A stretch of 46,969 bases of DNA from CAVSWN01 sp046728115 (GTDB lineage: Bacteria; Acidobacteriota; Vicinamibacteria; Vicinamibacterales; CAVVIG01), in the NCBI GenBank assembly GCA_046728115.1, contig JBKPDW010000241.1, positions 1-46,969 of the forward strand, written 5' to 3'. Each line of letters starts with the position of its first letter. The stretch's first letter is position 1. Of the stretch, positions 16,359 to 24,649 are shown in pieces. The notes beneath the pieces are model-generated. The model ran no database searches. It was given only the letters and a program-made list of their open reading frames with translations, and was not told the origin of the DNA. The position numbers and the translations under genes were made by a program.

Positions 16359-16377
16359 AGCAATGCATATGCCAAAA
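16359..16377 (-). promoter_or_regulatory. Candidate sigma-54 (-24/-12) promoter of the gas vesicle cluster
   Basis: Minus strand TTTTGGCATATGCATTGCT. The GG of the -24 element (TTGGCA) and the GC of the -12 element (TTGCT) are separated by exactly 10 nt, as required. It lies in the only upstream intergenic region of the gvp cluster, with a predicted start near 16349 and a leader of about 60 nt to the first ATG. A sigma-54 activator is encoded at 32484-33842. One such match by chance cannot be excluded. Confidence 0.5.
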
Positions 16378-16438
16378 CTGACAGGTCTTTGGGTCCGATA
16401 TTGAGGTATCGTGTGCAGCCTAACCCGACAGTAGGGGC

Positions 16439-17146
16439 TTAGAGACCGTAGTAATTCTTTACAAGACCGCAAAGTTCAAAGGGCGAACTCACAGTCAGAT
16501 CGCCAGACTCCAGCAGATCGCACGGAAATCCTTCGAATCCGAACCCATAACACGCGATACAGATCGGCGTCCCAGCTGCTCGCGCCGTTCGCAGGTCGAT
16601 TACCGAATCGCCCACGAACAGCGTGGCGTGCGCTTCGGCGCCGGCCACCGTCTGAATACGCTGCAGGCCGGAGGGGTCCGGCTTGCGAGGAAGCGGACCA
16701 TCGCCGCCCACTACCCGTTCGGGTGGGAAGAACCCCGCCAGGTCGAGCCCTTCGAGGATGGCGCGCGTGGCCGCCAGCGGCTTGTTCGTCAGGACGCCGA
16801 GCGTCGTTCGGGTCACAAGCGTGCGCAGCGCTTCGACGATTCCTGGATACGGTCGTGTGTGTTTCAGCAGTCGCCGGTGATAGAAACCGAGATACCGGTC
16901 GAGCGCATCGACGGGCTGGGGCAGCCCGCTCGCGGCAAAGGCGCGCGTCACCAGCGTCGCGGCACCGTCACCGACCATTCGCCCGATCTGATCCTCCGGC
17001 AGGGCGGCCGCACCGCAGGACACCAGCAATGCATTCGCCGCCTCCGCGATGTCGCGGCGCGAATCGATCAGGGTGCCGTCGAGATCGAAAACGATCAGGC
17101 GTAACTCGTGGGGTTCTCTCGCGATCTTTTCGGCCTTTGCGTTCAT
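16439..17146 (-). CDS. gph: Phosphoglycolate phosphatase-type HAD hydrolase
   Basis: 235 aa HAD-superfamily phosphatase. Motif I is LIVFDLDGTLIDS with nucleophile and acid Asp. Motif II is GVLTNKP, the Lys region is RKPDPSG, and motif III/IV is LFVGDSVIDLRTARAAG. The helical cap (RDIAEAANALLVSCGA to YLGFYHRRL) is the class C1 cap of Gph. The expected reaction is 2-phosphoglycolate to glycolate, though related HADs take other phosphoesters. The start overlaps queD (ATGA). The N-terminal 15 residues before the domain are charged and may not be conserved. Confidence 0.87.
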   Translation of the reverse strand: MNAKAEKIAREPHELRLIVFDLDGTLIDSRRDIAEAANALLVSCGAAALPEDQIGRMVGDGAATLVTRAFAASGLPQPVDALDRYLGFYHRRLLKHTRPYPGIVEALRTLVTRTTLGVLTNKPLAATRAILEGLDLAGFFPPERVVGGDGPLPRKPDPSGLQRIQTVAGAEAHATLFVGDSVIDLRTARAAGTPICIACYGFGFEGFPCDLLESGDLTVSSPFELCGLVKNYYGL

Positions 17147-17550
17147 TCAGGCGTGGTGTATTCCGCGAACGATGTTGGAGTCTCCCATACCGTCACGCGA
17201 ACGACCGGCAATCCCTCCTCTTTCGCGCGGTCGAAGATCAATTTCGCGATGCGTTCAACGGTGGGATTGCTGTCGAGGAGAAAAACTGGTTCGCCGAGCT
17301 GACGGAGCGGCGCGACGAGGGGATCGTCATGACGCAGCAACATTTTGTGATCCAGCTCGCGATCGATCCACCCCTTGACCGCGCGTTTGATGTCGCTGAA
17401 GTCGCAGACCATGTTGCGGCTGTCGAGTGTGCCGGTGCGGACTTCGATTTCCGCGACGGCGTTGTGGCCGTGCGGATGTTTGCAGATGCCGTCGTAGTCC
17501 AGCAGTCGATGGCCGTAACAGAAGTCGATGCGCTTGGTGACAGAATACAT
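17143..17550 (-). CDS. queD: 6-carboxytetrahydropterin synthase QueD
   Basis: 135 aa T-fold enzyme of queuosine (7-deazaguanine) synthesis, converting 7,8-dihydroneopterin triphosphate to 6-carboxytetrahydropterin. Zinc and catalytic residues are visible in CYGHRLLDYDGICKHPHGHN (Zn His, catalytic Cys23, Zn His pair) and the family Asp-His in RELDHKMLL; the Glu of NPTVERIA and WETPTSFAEY follow. The frame is open much further upstream, but the ATG at 17550 gives the family's usual length and start (MYSVTKRIDF). It is divergent from queC across a 108-bp spacer and is coupled to gph. Confidence 0.92.
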   Translation of the reverse strand: MYSVTKRIDFCYGHRLLDYDGICKHPHGHNAVAEIEVRTGTLDSRNMVCDFSDIKRAVKGWIDRELDHKMLLRHDDPLVAPLRQLGEPVFLLDSNPTVERIAKLIFDRAKEEGLPVVRVTVWETPTSFAEYTTPE

Positions 17551-17570
17551 TTGGTGAATTGGGTAGTTGA

Positions 17571-17639
17571 GTAATCTGGTAATTGGGTAATGGGATTGGT
17601 AGATTGGACTGCAATCGCGCAATCCAATTACCAGATTAC
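17571..17639. repeat. Inverted repeat in the queD-queC divergent spacer
   Basis: A 16-bp perfect inverted repeat: GTAATCTGGTAATTGG (17571-17586) and its complement (17624-17639), with a 37-nt loop. The surrounding 100 bp is made of AATTGGG/GATTGG-like 7-mers. It could be a hairpin in either transcript or a regulator site shared by both genes. Confidence 0.8.
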
Positions 17640-17658
17640 CAGAATCTCCGATTACCCA

Positions 17659-18345
17659 ATGTCCTCGGCCGTTCTCCTCTCCGGCGGTCTCGACAGCGTA
17701 GTGCTGCTCGCCGATGAAGCGTCCCGCGGCCAGGTCCAGCCGATCTATGTGCGCGTCGGGTTGGCGTGGGAAGAGGGCGAACGCGCGATCGTCGAGCGCC
17801 TGCTCGCGAGTCCCTTGTTCGCCGGTCGCGTGGCCTCGCTCGTTACGCTCAACGTCGACGTCAGCGATGTGTACGCCGCCAGCCACTGGGCGATGAGGGG
17901 CACGCCGCCCGCCTATCACACGCCGGACGAAGACGTGTACCTCCCTGGCCGCAACATCATCCTGTTTGGAAAAGCCGGAGTGTATGCCGCAATTGCTGGG
18001 TTGAGCCGGCTCGTCATCGGGACGCTCGAACACAATCCGTTCCCCGATGCGACGCCCCAGTTTCGTGAGGCCATGGCGCGAGCGCTGTCGCTCGGCCTCG
18101 CACACGACGTGACGATCGATGCGCCGTACGCGGGAACGAGCAAGGCCGATATCATCCGACGCGGGACCGCCTTGAACGTGCCCTTCGAGCTGACGTTGTC
18201 GTGCATGAGGCCGCGCCTCGGCGGCTTGCTGTCTCCGGTGCACTGCGGCGAATGCAGCAAGTGCCGTGAGCGGCATGACGCGTTTCTGGCAGCTGACGTG
18301 ACCGATCCGACTGTGTACGGCAGTACGCGGCATTTTCGTGGCTGA
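17659..18345 (+). CDS. queC: 7-cyano-7-deazaguanine synthase QueC
   Basis: 228 aa ATP-dependent enzyme making preQ0 from 7-carboxy-7-deazaguanine. The start ATG at 17659 puts the PP-loop LLSGGLDSVVLL at residue 6. The family blocks VYLPGRNIILFGKAGVYA and TPQFREAMARALSLG follow. The C-terminal zinc site is SCMRP...HCGECSKCRERHDAF with four cysteines. An extended GTG/ATG start at 17590 reads through the spacer repeat and is rejected. QueE and QueF are not in the window. Confidence 0.92.
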   Translation: MSSAVLLSGGLDSVVLLADEASRGQVQPIYVRVGLAWEEGERAIVERLLASPLFAGRVASLVTLNVDVSDVYAASHWAMRGTPPAYHTPDEDVYLPGRNIILFGKAGVYAAIAGLSRLVIGTLEHNPFPDATPQFREAMARALSLGLAHDVTIDAPYAGTSKADIIRRGTALNVPFELTLSCMRPRLGGLLSPVHCGECSKCRERHDAFLAADVTDPTVYGSTRHFRG

Positions 18346-18413
18346 TGGCAGCCAATTCAGAATCCTCGAGCGGGGACATTTCTAACGAGCTTTGACATCA
18401 AAATCCTCCGGCG

Positions 18414-18442
18414 TTGACTCACCGCGAACGGGGGCGTATTGT
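18414..18442 (+). promoter_or_regulatory. Sigma-70-like promoter of the qhp operon
   Basis: TTGACT (18414-18419), 17 bp, TATTGT (18437-18442). The predicted transcription start (about 18449) coincides with the GTG proposed as the qhpG start, which would make the transcript leaderless. It argues against the longer TTG-started frame from 18392. Prediction by eye. Confidence 0.45.
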
Positions 18443-18448
18443 GCGCGC

Positions 18449-19921
18449 GTGAGGCCGATTTCCTGCGATGTCCTCGTAATCGGCGCCGGCCCGGCCGGTG
18501 CCACGGCAGCGCAGCTTCTTGGCTCGTGGGGCCTCTCGGTTGTCATGATCCACCGGCCGGACGCCGCGCGCCACACGCTGGCCGAATCGCTTCCGTCGAG
18601 CACGCGCAAACTCCTTCGTTTTCTGGGACGGCTCGATCGCGTCGAAGCTGCCGGCTTCTATCCCAATTCCGGGAATCTCGTACATTGGGCCGGGAAAGCC
18701 CGCAGCACAGCTACGGCTGAACCCGGTTTCCATGTCTCGCGGTCCGAATTCGATGCCGTGATCCGAGCCGGAGCCCGCGAAGCGGGGGTTCGCATCATCG
18801 AAGGCACGGTGCGACAGGTCGACCAGACGACATCACCGCGCGTGACGTGTTCGACCAATGCGGGCACGATTGTGTGCGATGCACAATACGCGCTCGACTG
18901 CTCGGGCCGTGCAGGCGTGATCGCGCGCCGCGGTTTGCGTCGGCTCGCGCCGGGTTACCGCACGATGGCCATCGTCGCCGAATGGGAATGTCCTGCCTGG
19001 CCCGCGCACGAACGAGCGCTGACCACCGTCGAAAGCTACGCGGACGGCTGGGCGTGGTCCGTACCTCTGTCCGACACGCGGCGACAGTGCACGGTGATGA
19101 TCGATACGGAACGGGCGAGATCGCTCGACAGGATGTACACAACCGAGGTGGCAGCGACGCACGGCCTCAAGGAGCACCTCGCAGGCGCAAGGCGCGTGTC
19201 GGCTCCATGGAGTTGCGATTCATCCGTGTACGACTCTTCACGCGCGGCCGACGGCCGGTTCCTGCTGGTTGGCGACGCGGCCTCGTTCATCGAGCCGCTC
19301 TCGTCGGCCGGCGTCAAGAAAGCGCTCGTCTCGGCCTGGCGGGCCGCGGTTGTCGCGAATACGTGCGTGACCAACTCGTCCATGACCGGCGCAGCCATCG
19401 ACCTGCATGTCCGGCGTGAGACGGAGGTATACGCCGACTGCGGGCGACGATCGGCGACGTTTTTCTCCGAAGCTGCCGCCTCGTATGGCACGCCGTTCTG
19501 GACTGTCCGCGCCGAATCGCGGACATCGATCGGAGGTTCCGCCGGGAGCAGCTCCGACATGCTCGGCGACGGGGCGCTGTCTGCCGACACCGGCATTCGC
19601 GACGCATTCGAACGACTCCGCCGTGCGACACGCGTCCGTCCGTCGCCGGCGCTCCAGTACAAATCGGGTCCGGTCATCGACGGACGCGAGGTCGTCATGC
19701 GCGACGCGATCGTCGTTCCCGGCCACGATTCACCGCTGCAGTTTGCGGCCGGCGTCGATCTGGTCCGCCTCGCCCGCATCGCGACGACCTGTGACGAGGT
19801 GCCGGCTATCATCGATGCCTATCAACGGAATGTCGGACCCATCTCCGCCGGCGGACTGCTGACGGGATTGTCATTGCTGGTGGCGCGCCGCGCGCTCGTT
19901 GCCGAGGATTCAACGTCATGA
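18449..19921 (+). CDS. qhpG: Flavin-dependent monooxygenase QhpG, tryptophylquinone biogenesis
   Basis: About 490 aa FAD protein. In characterised systems QhpG hydroxylates the tryptophan of the QhpC subunit on the way to cysteine tryptophylquinone. The Rossmann fingerprint CDVLVIGAGPAGATAAQLL is at the N-terminus, a second FAD motif RFLLVGDAASFIEPLSSAG in the middle, and SRSEFDAVIRAGAREAGVRI between. This is the layout of tryptophan-halogenase/geranylgeranyl-reductase-like monooxygenases. The assignment to QhpG rests on its place: its TGA overlaps the qhpA ATG and the whole qhp set follows. Start chosen as GTG 18449, immediately before the FAD motif. Being first in the operon is unusual. Confidence 0.85.
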   Translation: MRPISCDVLVIGAGPAGATAAQLLGSWGLSVVMIHRPDAARHTLAESLPSSTRKLLRFLGRLDRVEAAGFYPNSGNLVHWAGKARSTATAEPGFHVSRSEFDAVIRAGAREAGVRIIEGTVRQVDQTTSPRVTCSTNAGTIVCDAQYALDCSGRAGVIARRGLRRLAPGYRTMAIVAEWECPAWPAHERALTTVESYADGWAWSVPLSDTRRQCTVMIDTERARSLDRMYTTEVAATHGLKEHLAGARRVSAPWSCDSSVYDSSRAADGRFLLVGDAASFIEPLSSAGVKKALVSAWRAAVVANTCVTNSSMTGAAIDLHVRRETEVYADCGRRSATFFSEAAASYGTPFWTVRAESRTSIGGSAGSSSDMLGDGALSADTGIRDAFERLRRATRVRPSPALQYKSGPVIDGREVVMRDAIVVPGHDSPLQFAAGVDLVRLARIATTCDEVPAIIDAYQRNVGPISAGGLLTGLSLLVARRALVAEDSTS

Positions 19922-21639
19922 AATTCGCGACATGGATGGCGGTGTTCGCTTCCGCCTGGATGACGGCTGTGGCCGTCGCACAGCAATCGCCGCCGCCTGC
20001 ACAGCCCCCCGCTGCAGCCGACGAAGCCAAGAAAGACGAAGGCATTCCGGTGACGAATGCGCTGATCCGTCAGAAATGCGGGTCGTGCCACAGCGCCGAC
20101 GATCAAGGAAGGCTCACGAGGATTTCCTATCGCCGGACGACTCCCGAAGGCTGGGAAGAGACCATCAAGCGAATGGTCACGCTGAACGGTGTGAAGCTCG
20201 AGCCGGCCGAAGCTCGCGAGATCGTGCGGTATCTCGCCGATCATCAGGGGCTCGCGCCCGAAGAGGCGCAGCCGGCGTCGTTCGAAGTCGAACGACGCAT
20301 GATCGATTACAAATACACGGCCGACAAAGACACCGAGGACACCTGCATCAAGTGCCATTCGATGGGTCGCGTCATCTCACAGCGGCGCACAAAGGAAGAG
20401 TGGGAGCTGCTGATCGCGATGCACCGCGGCTATTACCCGCTGGTGGACTTTCAGGCGTTCCGCCGTCTCGGTCCTCCGCGGCGCGAACCCGAAGAGAACG
20501 CCCGTCCGGGTGACAGTCGCCCGCCAGACAATCGCCACCCGATGGAGAAGGCACTCGCGCACCTGTCGAGCGCATTTCCGCTCGTCACGCCGGAATGGTC
20601 GGCGTGGTCCGCCACCATGCGTCCTCCTCGACTCGACGGCCGTTGGGCGGTCACTGGATACGAGATTGGCAAAGGCCCCGTGTTCGGCCAGGTCACGGTG
20701 ACGGCACAGGGCGACGCCGGCGACTTCACCACGGAGACGACGCTGACCTACGGCCACAGCGGCCAGACAGTGACACGGCGCGGGCGCGCGATCGTGTACA
20801 CGGGGTTCCAGTGGCGCGGTAAGTCGGATGAGTTCCGTGAGGTGCTGTTCGTCGATCGCGATTGGCGGCACGCTCGCGGCCGCTGGTTTTCCGGGGCGTA
20901 CGAAGAATTCGGCGTCGACGTTCGCCTCGAGCGTATCGGAAACGATCCGATCCTGCTCGGTGTCGGAGATCCCCGAATCAGAACTGGCGCCTCCGGTCAG
21001 GAACTTCGATTGATCAGTGCGAACCTTCCGAGCCGCGTGACGGCCGCGGACGTGAACTGCGGGCCGGGCGTCACCGTCGATCGCATTGTCACCGCAGAGC
21101 CAGATCGGCTGGTGCTGTCGGTATCCGTCGATCGCGGCGCACTCCCGGGCAAACGTCAGATTTTCGTCGCGGGCGCGAGGGGCGAAGCTGCCGTCGCGGT
21201 GTACAGCTCGATCGACTTCGTGAAGGTGCTGCCACAGGCAGGCCTCGCGCGCGTCGGCGGCGCGAACTTTCCGAAGCAGTTCCAGCCATTCGAGGCGGTG
21301 GCATTTGCCAACGGACCCGACGGAAAGCCGGGCACGAAGGATGACATCGATCTCGGGATCGTGGACGCGACGTGGAGCGTCGAGGAGTACACGGCAACCT
21401 ACGATGATGACGACAAGGACTTTGTCGGCGCGATTGATCCAAAGACGGGCGTCTTCACGCCAAATCTCGACGGACCCAACCCCAAACGGCGGCACAACAC
21501 GAACAACTACGGCGATGTCTGGGTCGTCGCCTCGTATCAGCCACCTGGGGCTGACGCCTCGCACACGTTGAAGGGCCGCGCGCACCTCCTCGTGACGGTG
21601 CCGCTCTATATCAAATGGGACCAGGAGGTGGGCCGATGA
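19918..21639 (+). CDS. qhpA: Quinohemoprotein amine dehydrogenase alpha subunit (di-heme)
   Basis: 573 aa periplasmic subunit carrying two c-type hemes that pass electrons from the cysteine tryptophylquinone. A signal peptide ends at AVAQQ and is followed by a Pro/Ala-rich linker. Heme 1 is RQKCGSCHSA (C54, C57, H58); heme 2 is DTCIKCHSMG (C143, C146, H147). The long C-terminal part (from about 240) is the beta-rich region of the alpha subunit, including GRWAVTGYEIGKGPVFGQV. The domain order matches characterised enzymes. A Pro/Arg insert around 190-210 makes it slightly longer. ATGA overlaps couple it to qhpG upstream and qhpD downstream. Confidence 0.93.
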   Translation: MKFATWMAVFASAWMTAVAVAQQSPPPAQPPAAADEAKKDEGIPVTNALIRQKCGSCHSADDQGRLTRISYRRTTPEGWEETIKRMVTLNGVKLEPAEAREIVRYLADHQGLAPEEAQPASFEVERRMIDYKYTADKDTEDTCIKCHSMGRVISQRRTKEEWELLIAMHRGYYPLVDFQAFRRLGPPRREPEENARPGDSRPPDNRHPMEKALAHLSSAFPLVTPEWSAWSATMRPPRLDGRWAVTGYEIGKGPVFGQVTVTAQGDAGDFTTETTLTYGHSGQTVTRRGRAIVYTGFQWRGKSDEFREVLFVDRDWRHARGRWFSGAYEEFGVDVRLERIGNDPILLGVGDPRIRTGASGQELRLISANLPSRVTAADVNCGPGVTVDRIVTAEPDRLVLSVSVDRGALPGKRQIFVAGARGEAAVAVYSSIDFVKVLPQAGLARVGGANFPKQFQPFEAVAFANGPDGKPGTKDDIDLGIVDATWSVEEYTATYDDDDKDFVGAIDPKTGVFTPNLDGPNPKRRHNTNNYGDVWVVASYQPPGADASHTLKGRAHLLVTVPLYIKWDQEVGR

Positions 21640-23084
21640 TAGCGCTCGTTCCGCGCGAGTTCCACGCGTTCCAGGCCGCAGGCCGCGACTTTCTGTATCT
21701 GGTGCCGAGCGCCGCGGTGTTTGGCCTGGATACGCCGACAGCAGCGGTGCTCCGCATCGTCACGGAATCGAAATGCGACGAGAATGGCGTGGTCGAGGCG
21801 CTGGCCGATCGATTCGACGGGTCGACGGTGCGCGCGGCGATAGCGGAACTGCTCGATGTCCGCGCCATCGGGTACGAGCAGCAGCCCGAACCCGAGGCGC
21901 CCCGCATGCTGCCGATGATGCCGTTCCCGCTCAACACGATGGTGCTGAACGTCACGAATCAGTGCAACCTCGCGTGCACGTACTGCTACGAGTACGGCGA
22001 GGACAAGATCGTGGACACGGAACACGGCAAGCAGTCGAAGTTCATGACGGCGTCGACGGCGCGCGATAGCGTGGAGTTTCTGTTGAAAGAGAGCGGCCGC
22101 GTCGCGCACCTCACCTTCTTTGGCGGCGAGACTCTTTTGAACTTTCCGGTGTTGAAGGAGACGATCGCGTACGCGCGGCGCCGCGCGGCCGATCTGAGCA
22201 AGGAAATCGACTTCAGCCTGACCACCAATGCGACGCTGCTGAAGCCGGATATCATCGAGTTCCTCGCGGACAACCAGGTGGGCGTCACGATCTCCATCGA
22301 CGGCCCGCGCGATCTGCAGGACAAGTTCCGCGTCTTCCACGGTGGGGCAGGCAGCTACGACGTCATCGCGCCCAAGATCAAGGAACTCCTGCGGCGCCAC
22401 CGGAGCCGCCCGATTGGCGCGCGCGTCACGCTGACCTCGGACACACTCGACATCACCCGAATCTATCGCCATCTGACGGAAGAGATGGGGTTCTGGGAAG
22501 TCGGGTTCGCGCCGGTGACGACGTCGCCGAACCAGAACTACGCGATCGGCGAACGCGGGTTCGATCGCATGCTCGGCCAATTCCGCGCGCTGGCGGCGGA
22601 GTTCCTCGAGCACGTAGTGGCGAATCACCATCACGGCTTCTCGAACGTCAAGGACACGCTGGAAGAGATTCACAAAGGCGTCAGCAAGGCGTATCCGTGC
22701 GGCGCCGGCCTCGGCCTCCTCGGCGTATCGACGGACGGCGATGTTGCGCTGTGCCATCGCTTTGCCGGGTCCGACGCGCACAAATTCGGCACGGTGCGCG
22801 ACGGCATCGACCGCGACGTCCAGCTTGCCTTCCTCCAGCAGCATCACATCGCGGACAAAACCGACTGCCGCGTGTGTTGGGCCCGACCGCTGTGTTCGGG
22901 CGGTTGCTATCACGAGGCGCATGTCCGCTACGGCACGACGATGCACCCGAACCTGCACTACTGCGAATGGATCCGCGGCTGGACCGACACCTGCCTCAAG
23001 ATCTACGGTGAACTGTCCGAACGAAACCCGGCATTTCTGGAACGCTTCGATCGCGACGAAGCGAAAGCGGAGGCTGTCCTGTGA
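21636..23084 (+). CDS. qhpD: Radical SAM peptide maturase QhpD
   Basis: 482 aa. It forms the intra-peptidyl Cys-to-Asp/Glu thioether bonds in the QhpC subunit. The N-terminal 90 residues resemble a peptide-recognition domain. The SAM [4Fe-4S] motif is NQCNLACTYCYEY (C110, C114, C117), followed by LTFFGGETLLNFP. The C-terminal SPASM-like region has many cysteines (AYPCGAG, ALCHRF, DCRVCWARPLCSGGCYHEA, YCEW, DTC) for auxiliary clusters. The start ATG at 21636 overlaps the qhpA stop. The qhpC GTG overlaps its own stop (GTGA), so enzyme and substrate peptide are coupled. Confidence 0.95.
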   Translation: MIALVPREFHAFQAAGRDFLYLVPSAAVFGLDTPTAAVLRIVTESKCDENGVVEALADRFDGSTVRAAIAELLDVRAIGYEQQPEPEAPRMLPMMPFPLNTMVLNVTNQCNLACTYCYEYGEDKIVDTEHGKQSKFMTASTARDSVEFLLKESGRVAHLTFFGGETLLNFPVLKETIAYARRRAADLSKEIDFSLTTNATLLKPDIIEFLADNQVGVTISIDGPRDLQDKFRVFHGGAGSYDVIAPKIKELLRRHRSRPIGARVTLTSDTLDITRIYRHLTEEMGFWEVGFAPVTTSPNQNYAIGERGFDRMLGQFRALAAEFLEHVVANHHHGFSNVKDTLEEIHKGVSKAYPCGAGLGLLGVSTDGDVALCHRFAGSDAHKFGTVRDGIDRDVQLAFLQQHHIADKTDCRVCWARPLCSGGCYHEAHVRYGTTMHPNLHYCEWIRGWTDTCLKIYGELSERNPAFLERFDRDEAKAEAVL

Positions 23085-23422
23085 CGCATCTGAAAGCCAT
23101 CAACCGCAAAGCCACCCGCGTCGTCGAGCACATCGACGCACAGAAAAAGGACGTCGTGGCATTGCAGCAAACGCCGGCATCGTTGCCGCCGCACTTTCCG
23201 CTCGGCTGCTCGCTCGTGTTTTTTCCGGGCTGGGAGGCAGACCAGAACGGCGGGACCGCCGGACTCTGTCAGCCGGTCGAGCGCGACATTTTCGACTGCC
23301 ACATCGGCTGCTTCTGGCCGGCGCAGGTCCCCGATCAGTTGAATCACGCGCCGGATTGGACGGCAAAGTGCGCCTCCGCGCAGAAAGACTGGCGCAAACT
23401 CGATCTCGTATTTCCGGGATAA
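23081..23422 (+). CDS. qhpC: Quinohemoprotein amine dehydrogenase gamma subunit precursor
   Basis: 113 aa. This small catalytic subunit carries cysteine tryptophylquinone and three thioether crosslinks. With the known mature numbering (offset 36) every modified residue is in place. These are C43-E52, C63-D69 and C77-D85 for the thioethers, and C73 with W79 for the quinone; spacings are identical to the Paracoccus/Pseudomonas enzyme. Key stretches are LGCSLVFFPGWEAD, LCQPVERDIFDC and HIGCFWPAQVPD. Residues 1-36 are the leader (MTHLKAINRKATRVVEHI...) recognised by QhpD and removed after export. The start is GTG. One extra Cys (DWTAKCASA) is outside the known set. Confidence 0.95.
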   Translation: MTHLKAINRKATRVVEHIDAQKKDVVALQQTPASLPPHFPLGCSLVFFPGWEADQNGGTAGLCQPVERDIFDCHIGCFWPAQVPDQLNHAPDWTAKCASAQKDWRKLDLVFPG

Positions 23423-23427
23423 GTCCC

Positions 23428-24543
23428 ATGATCAACCGACTTCTCGTCAGCACGTGTGCGGCGATCGGACTCGCGCTGTTCGTCGCCGCGGCGCCGGTGA
23501 AGCTGATTCCGGGCAACGGTACGCTCTACATCGGCGGCTGGCCGAACAAGGTGTACGTCATCGACGAAGCGACCGAGAAGGTGACCGGCACGATTGAGGT
23601 GACGACCGGCACGCCAGGTCGCATGCTGATGTCGAAAGATCGCAAGCGCTTCTATGTCGTGAACACGCTCGCCGAGGAAGTCGAGATCCTCGACATCGCG
23701 AGCCGGAAGAGCACGGATCACTTCATCCTCAGCGACGGGAGGAAGAAGGTGCGCATCCGCAGCTTCATTCCCGATCCGCTGGACAGATTCGTGATCATGC
23801 TGACCAAGACGGCGGAGAAGAAGGTGGACCGGTTCGAGATCTCGCCGCCGGCGCTCGTGGTGTACGACCTGAAAGACCACAAAATCTCGCGCACGATTCC
23901 GTGGCCGAACAACGAGGAGCGCGAGTTCGTCAACATCATGATGTCGCCCGACGGCAAGCTGCTCTACTTCTTCGCCGACGATGTGTTGATCTACAACACG
24001 ACCGAGTTCAAGCAGATCGACAAATGGGAAATGTCGCGCCCGGCGGACGAAGGCATGGGACGCTTCGATTTCGGTCCGCGTGACGTCACCTACGAGGAGC
24101 CCGGGTTCTACAGCGGCATCTTCATCCAGCAGGATCCCGTCCAGAACCGTCGCATCATGGGCATCGCGCGCGTGAACCTCGCCGCGAAGAGCGTCGACTT
24201 CTGGCCCCTCGGGCCCGCTCTGCCCGTCGGCTTCTCGCTCGCACCCGATCGAAAGCGCGCGTATGGCCTGCTGTCCGAGATCGGCCACTATGAATTCTGG
24301 ACCTTCGACCTCGAGCATCACAAGCTCGGTGCGAAGACCGAATTCGACGGACGCCCGCGAATGGCGCTGCGAACCAGCTCCAACGGGAAGATCCTGTACA
24401 TCTATCAGGCCGGAAACACGATCGACCTGTACGAAGCGAGCACATACAAGTATCTGCGCACGCTGACGCTCGACGCCGACACGACGACGGAACTGTTTGT
24501 CGTGCCGCCGACGATTCCTACGGCAACGAACTCGCAACAATGA
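23428..24543 (+). CDS. qhpB: Quinohemoprotein amine dehydrogenase beta subunit
   Basis: 371 aa periplasmic seven-bladed beta-propeller that holds the gamma subunit against the di-heme subunit. A signal peptide (MINRLLVSTCAAIGLALFVAAA) is followed by propeller blades with YVIDEATEKVTGTIEV, YVVNTLAEEVEILDI and MMSPDGKLLYFF. Its position straight after qhpC and the absence of redox motifs fit the beta subunit. The start ATG lies 5 nt after the qhpC stop. A 106-nt gap follows before qhpF, with a short GC-rich inverted repeat (CATCCC...GGGATG, about 24563-24585) that might attenuate transcription. Confidence 0.92.
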   Translation: MINRLLVSTCAAIGLALFVAAAPVKLIPGNGTLYIGGWPNKVYVIDEATEKVTGTIEVTTGTPGRMLMSKDRKRFYVVNTLAEEVEILDIASRKSTDHFILSDGRKKVRIRSFIPDPLDRFVIMLTKTAEKKVDRFEISPPALVVYDLKDHKISRTIPWPNNEEREFVNIMMSPDGKLLYFFADDVLIYNTTEFKQIDKWEMSRPADEGMGRFDFGPRDVTYEEPGFYSGIFIQQDPVQNRRIMGIARVNLAAKSVDFWPLGPALPVGFSLAPDRKRAYGLLSEIGHYEFWTFDLEHHKLGAKTEFDGRPRMALRTSSNGKILYIYQAGNTIDLYEASTYKYLRTLTLDADTTTELFVVPPTIPTATNSQQ

Positions 24544-24649
24544 CTTTCGCAGCGCGAGGCTTTCATCCCTCGAGAGGCTCGGGATGCCCTGCGCGTGTCG
24601 AAGGGCAGCCGAGCGTGCGCCGCTCGCCTAAAAGGCTCGCGTTACTCAG

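Noticed and set aside
16289..16438. tRNA or small RNA upstream of the gvp cluster
   Set aside because: No cloverleaf arms or T-loop GTTCRA motif with matching stems could be found; the only structure is the -24/-12 element.
18392..18448. Longer qhpG with TTG start
   Set aside because: The extension overlaps a good -35/-10 pair and adds no conserved sequence before the FAD motif.
24544..24649. Rho-independent terminator between qhpB and qhpF
   Set aside because: There is a short CATCCC/GGGATG stem but no following T-run, so it is mentioned only under qhpB.
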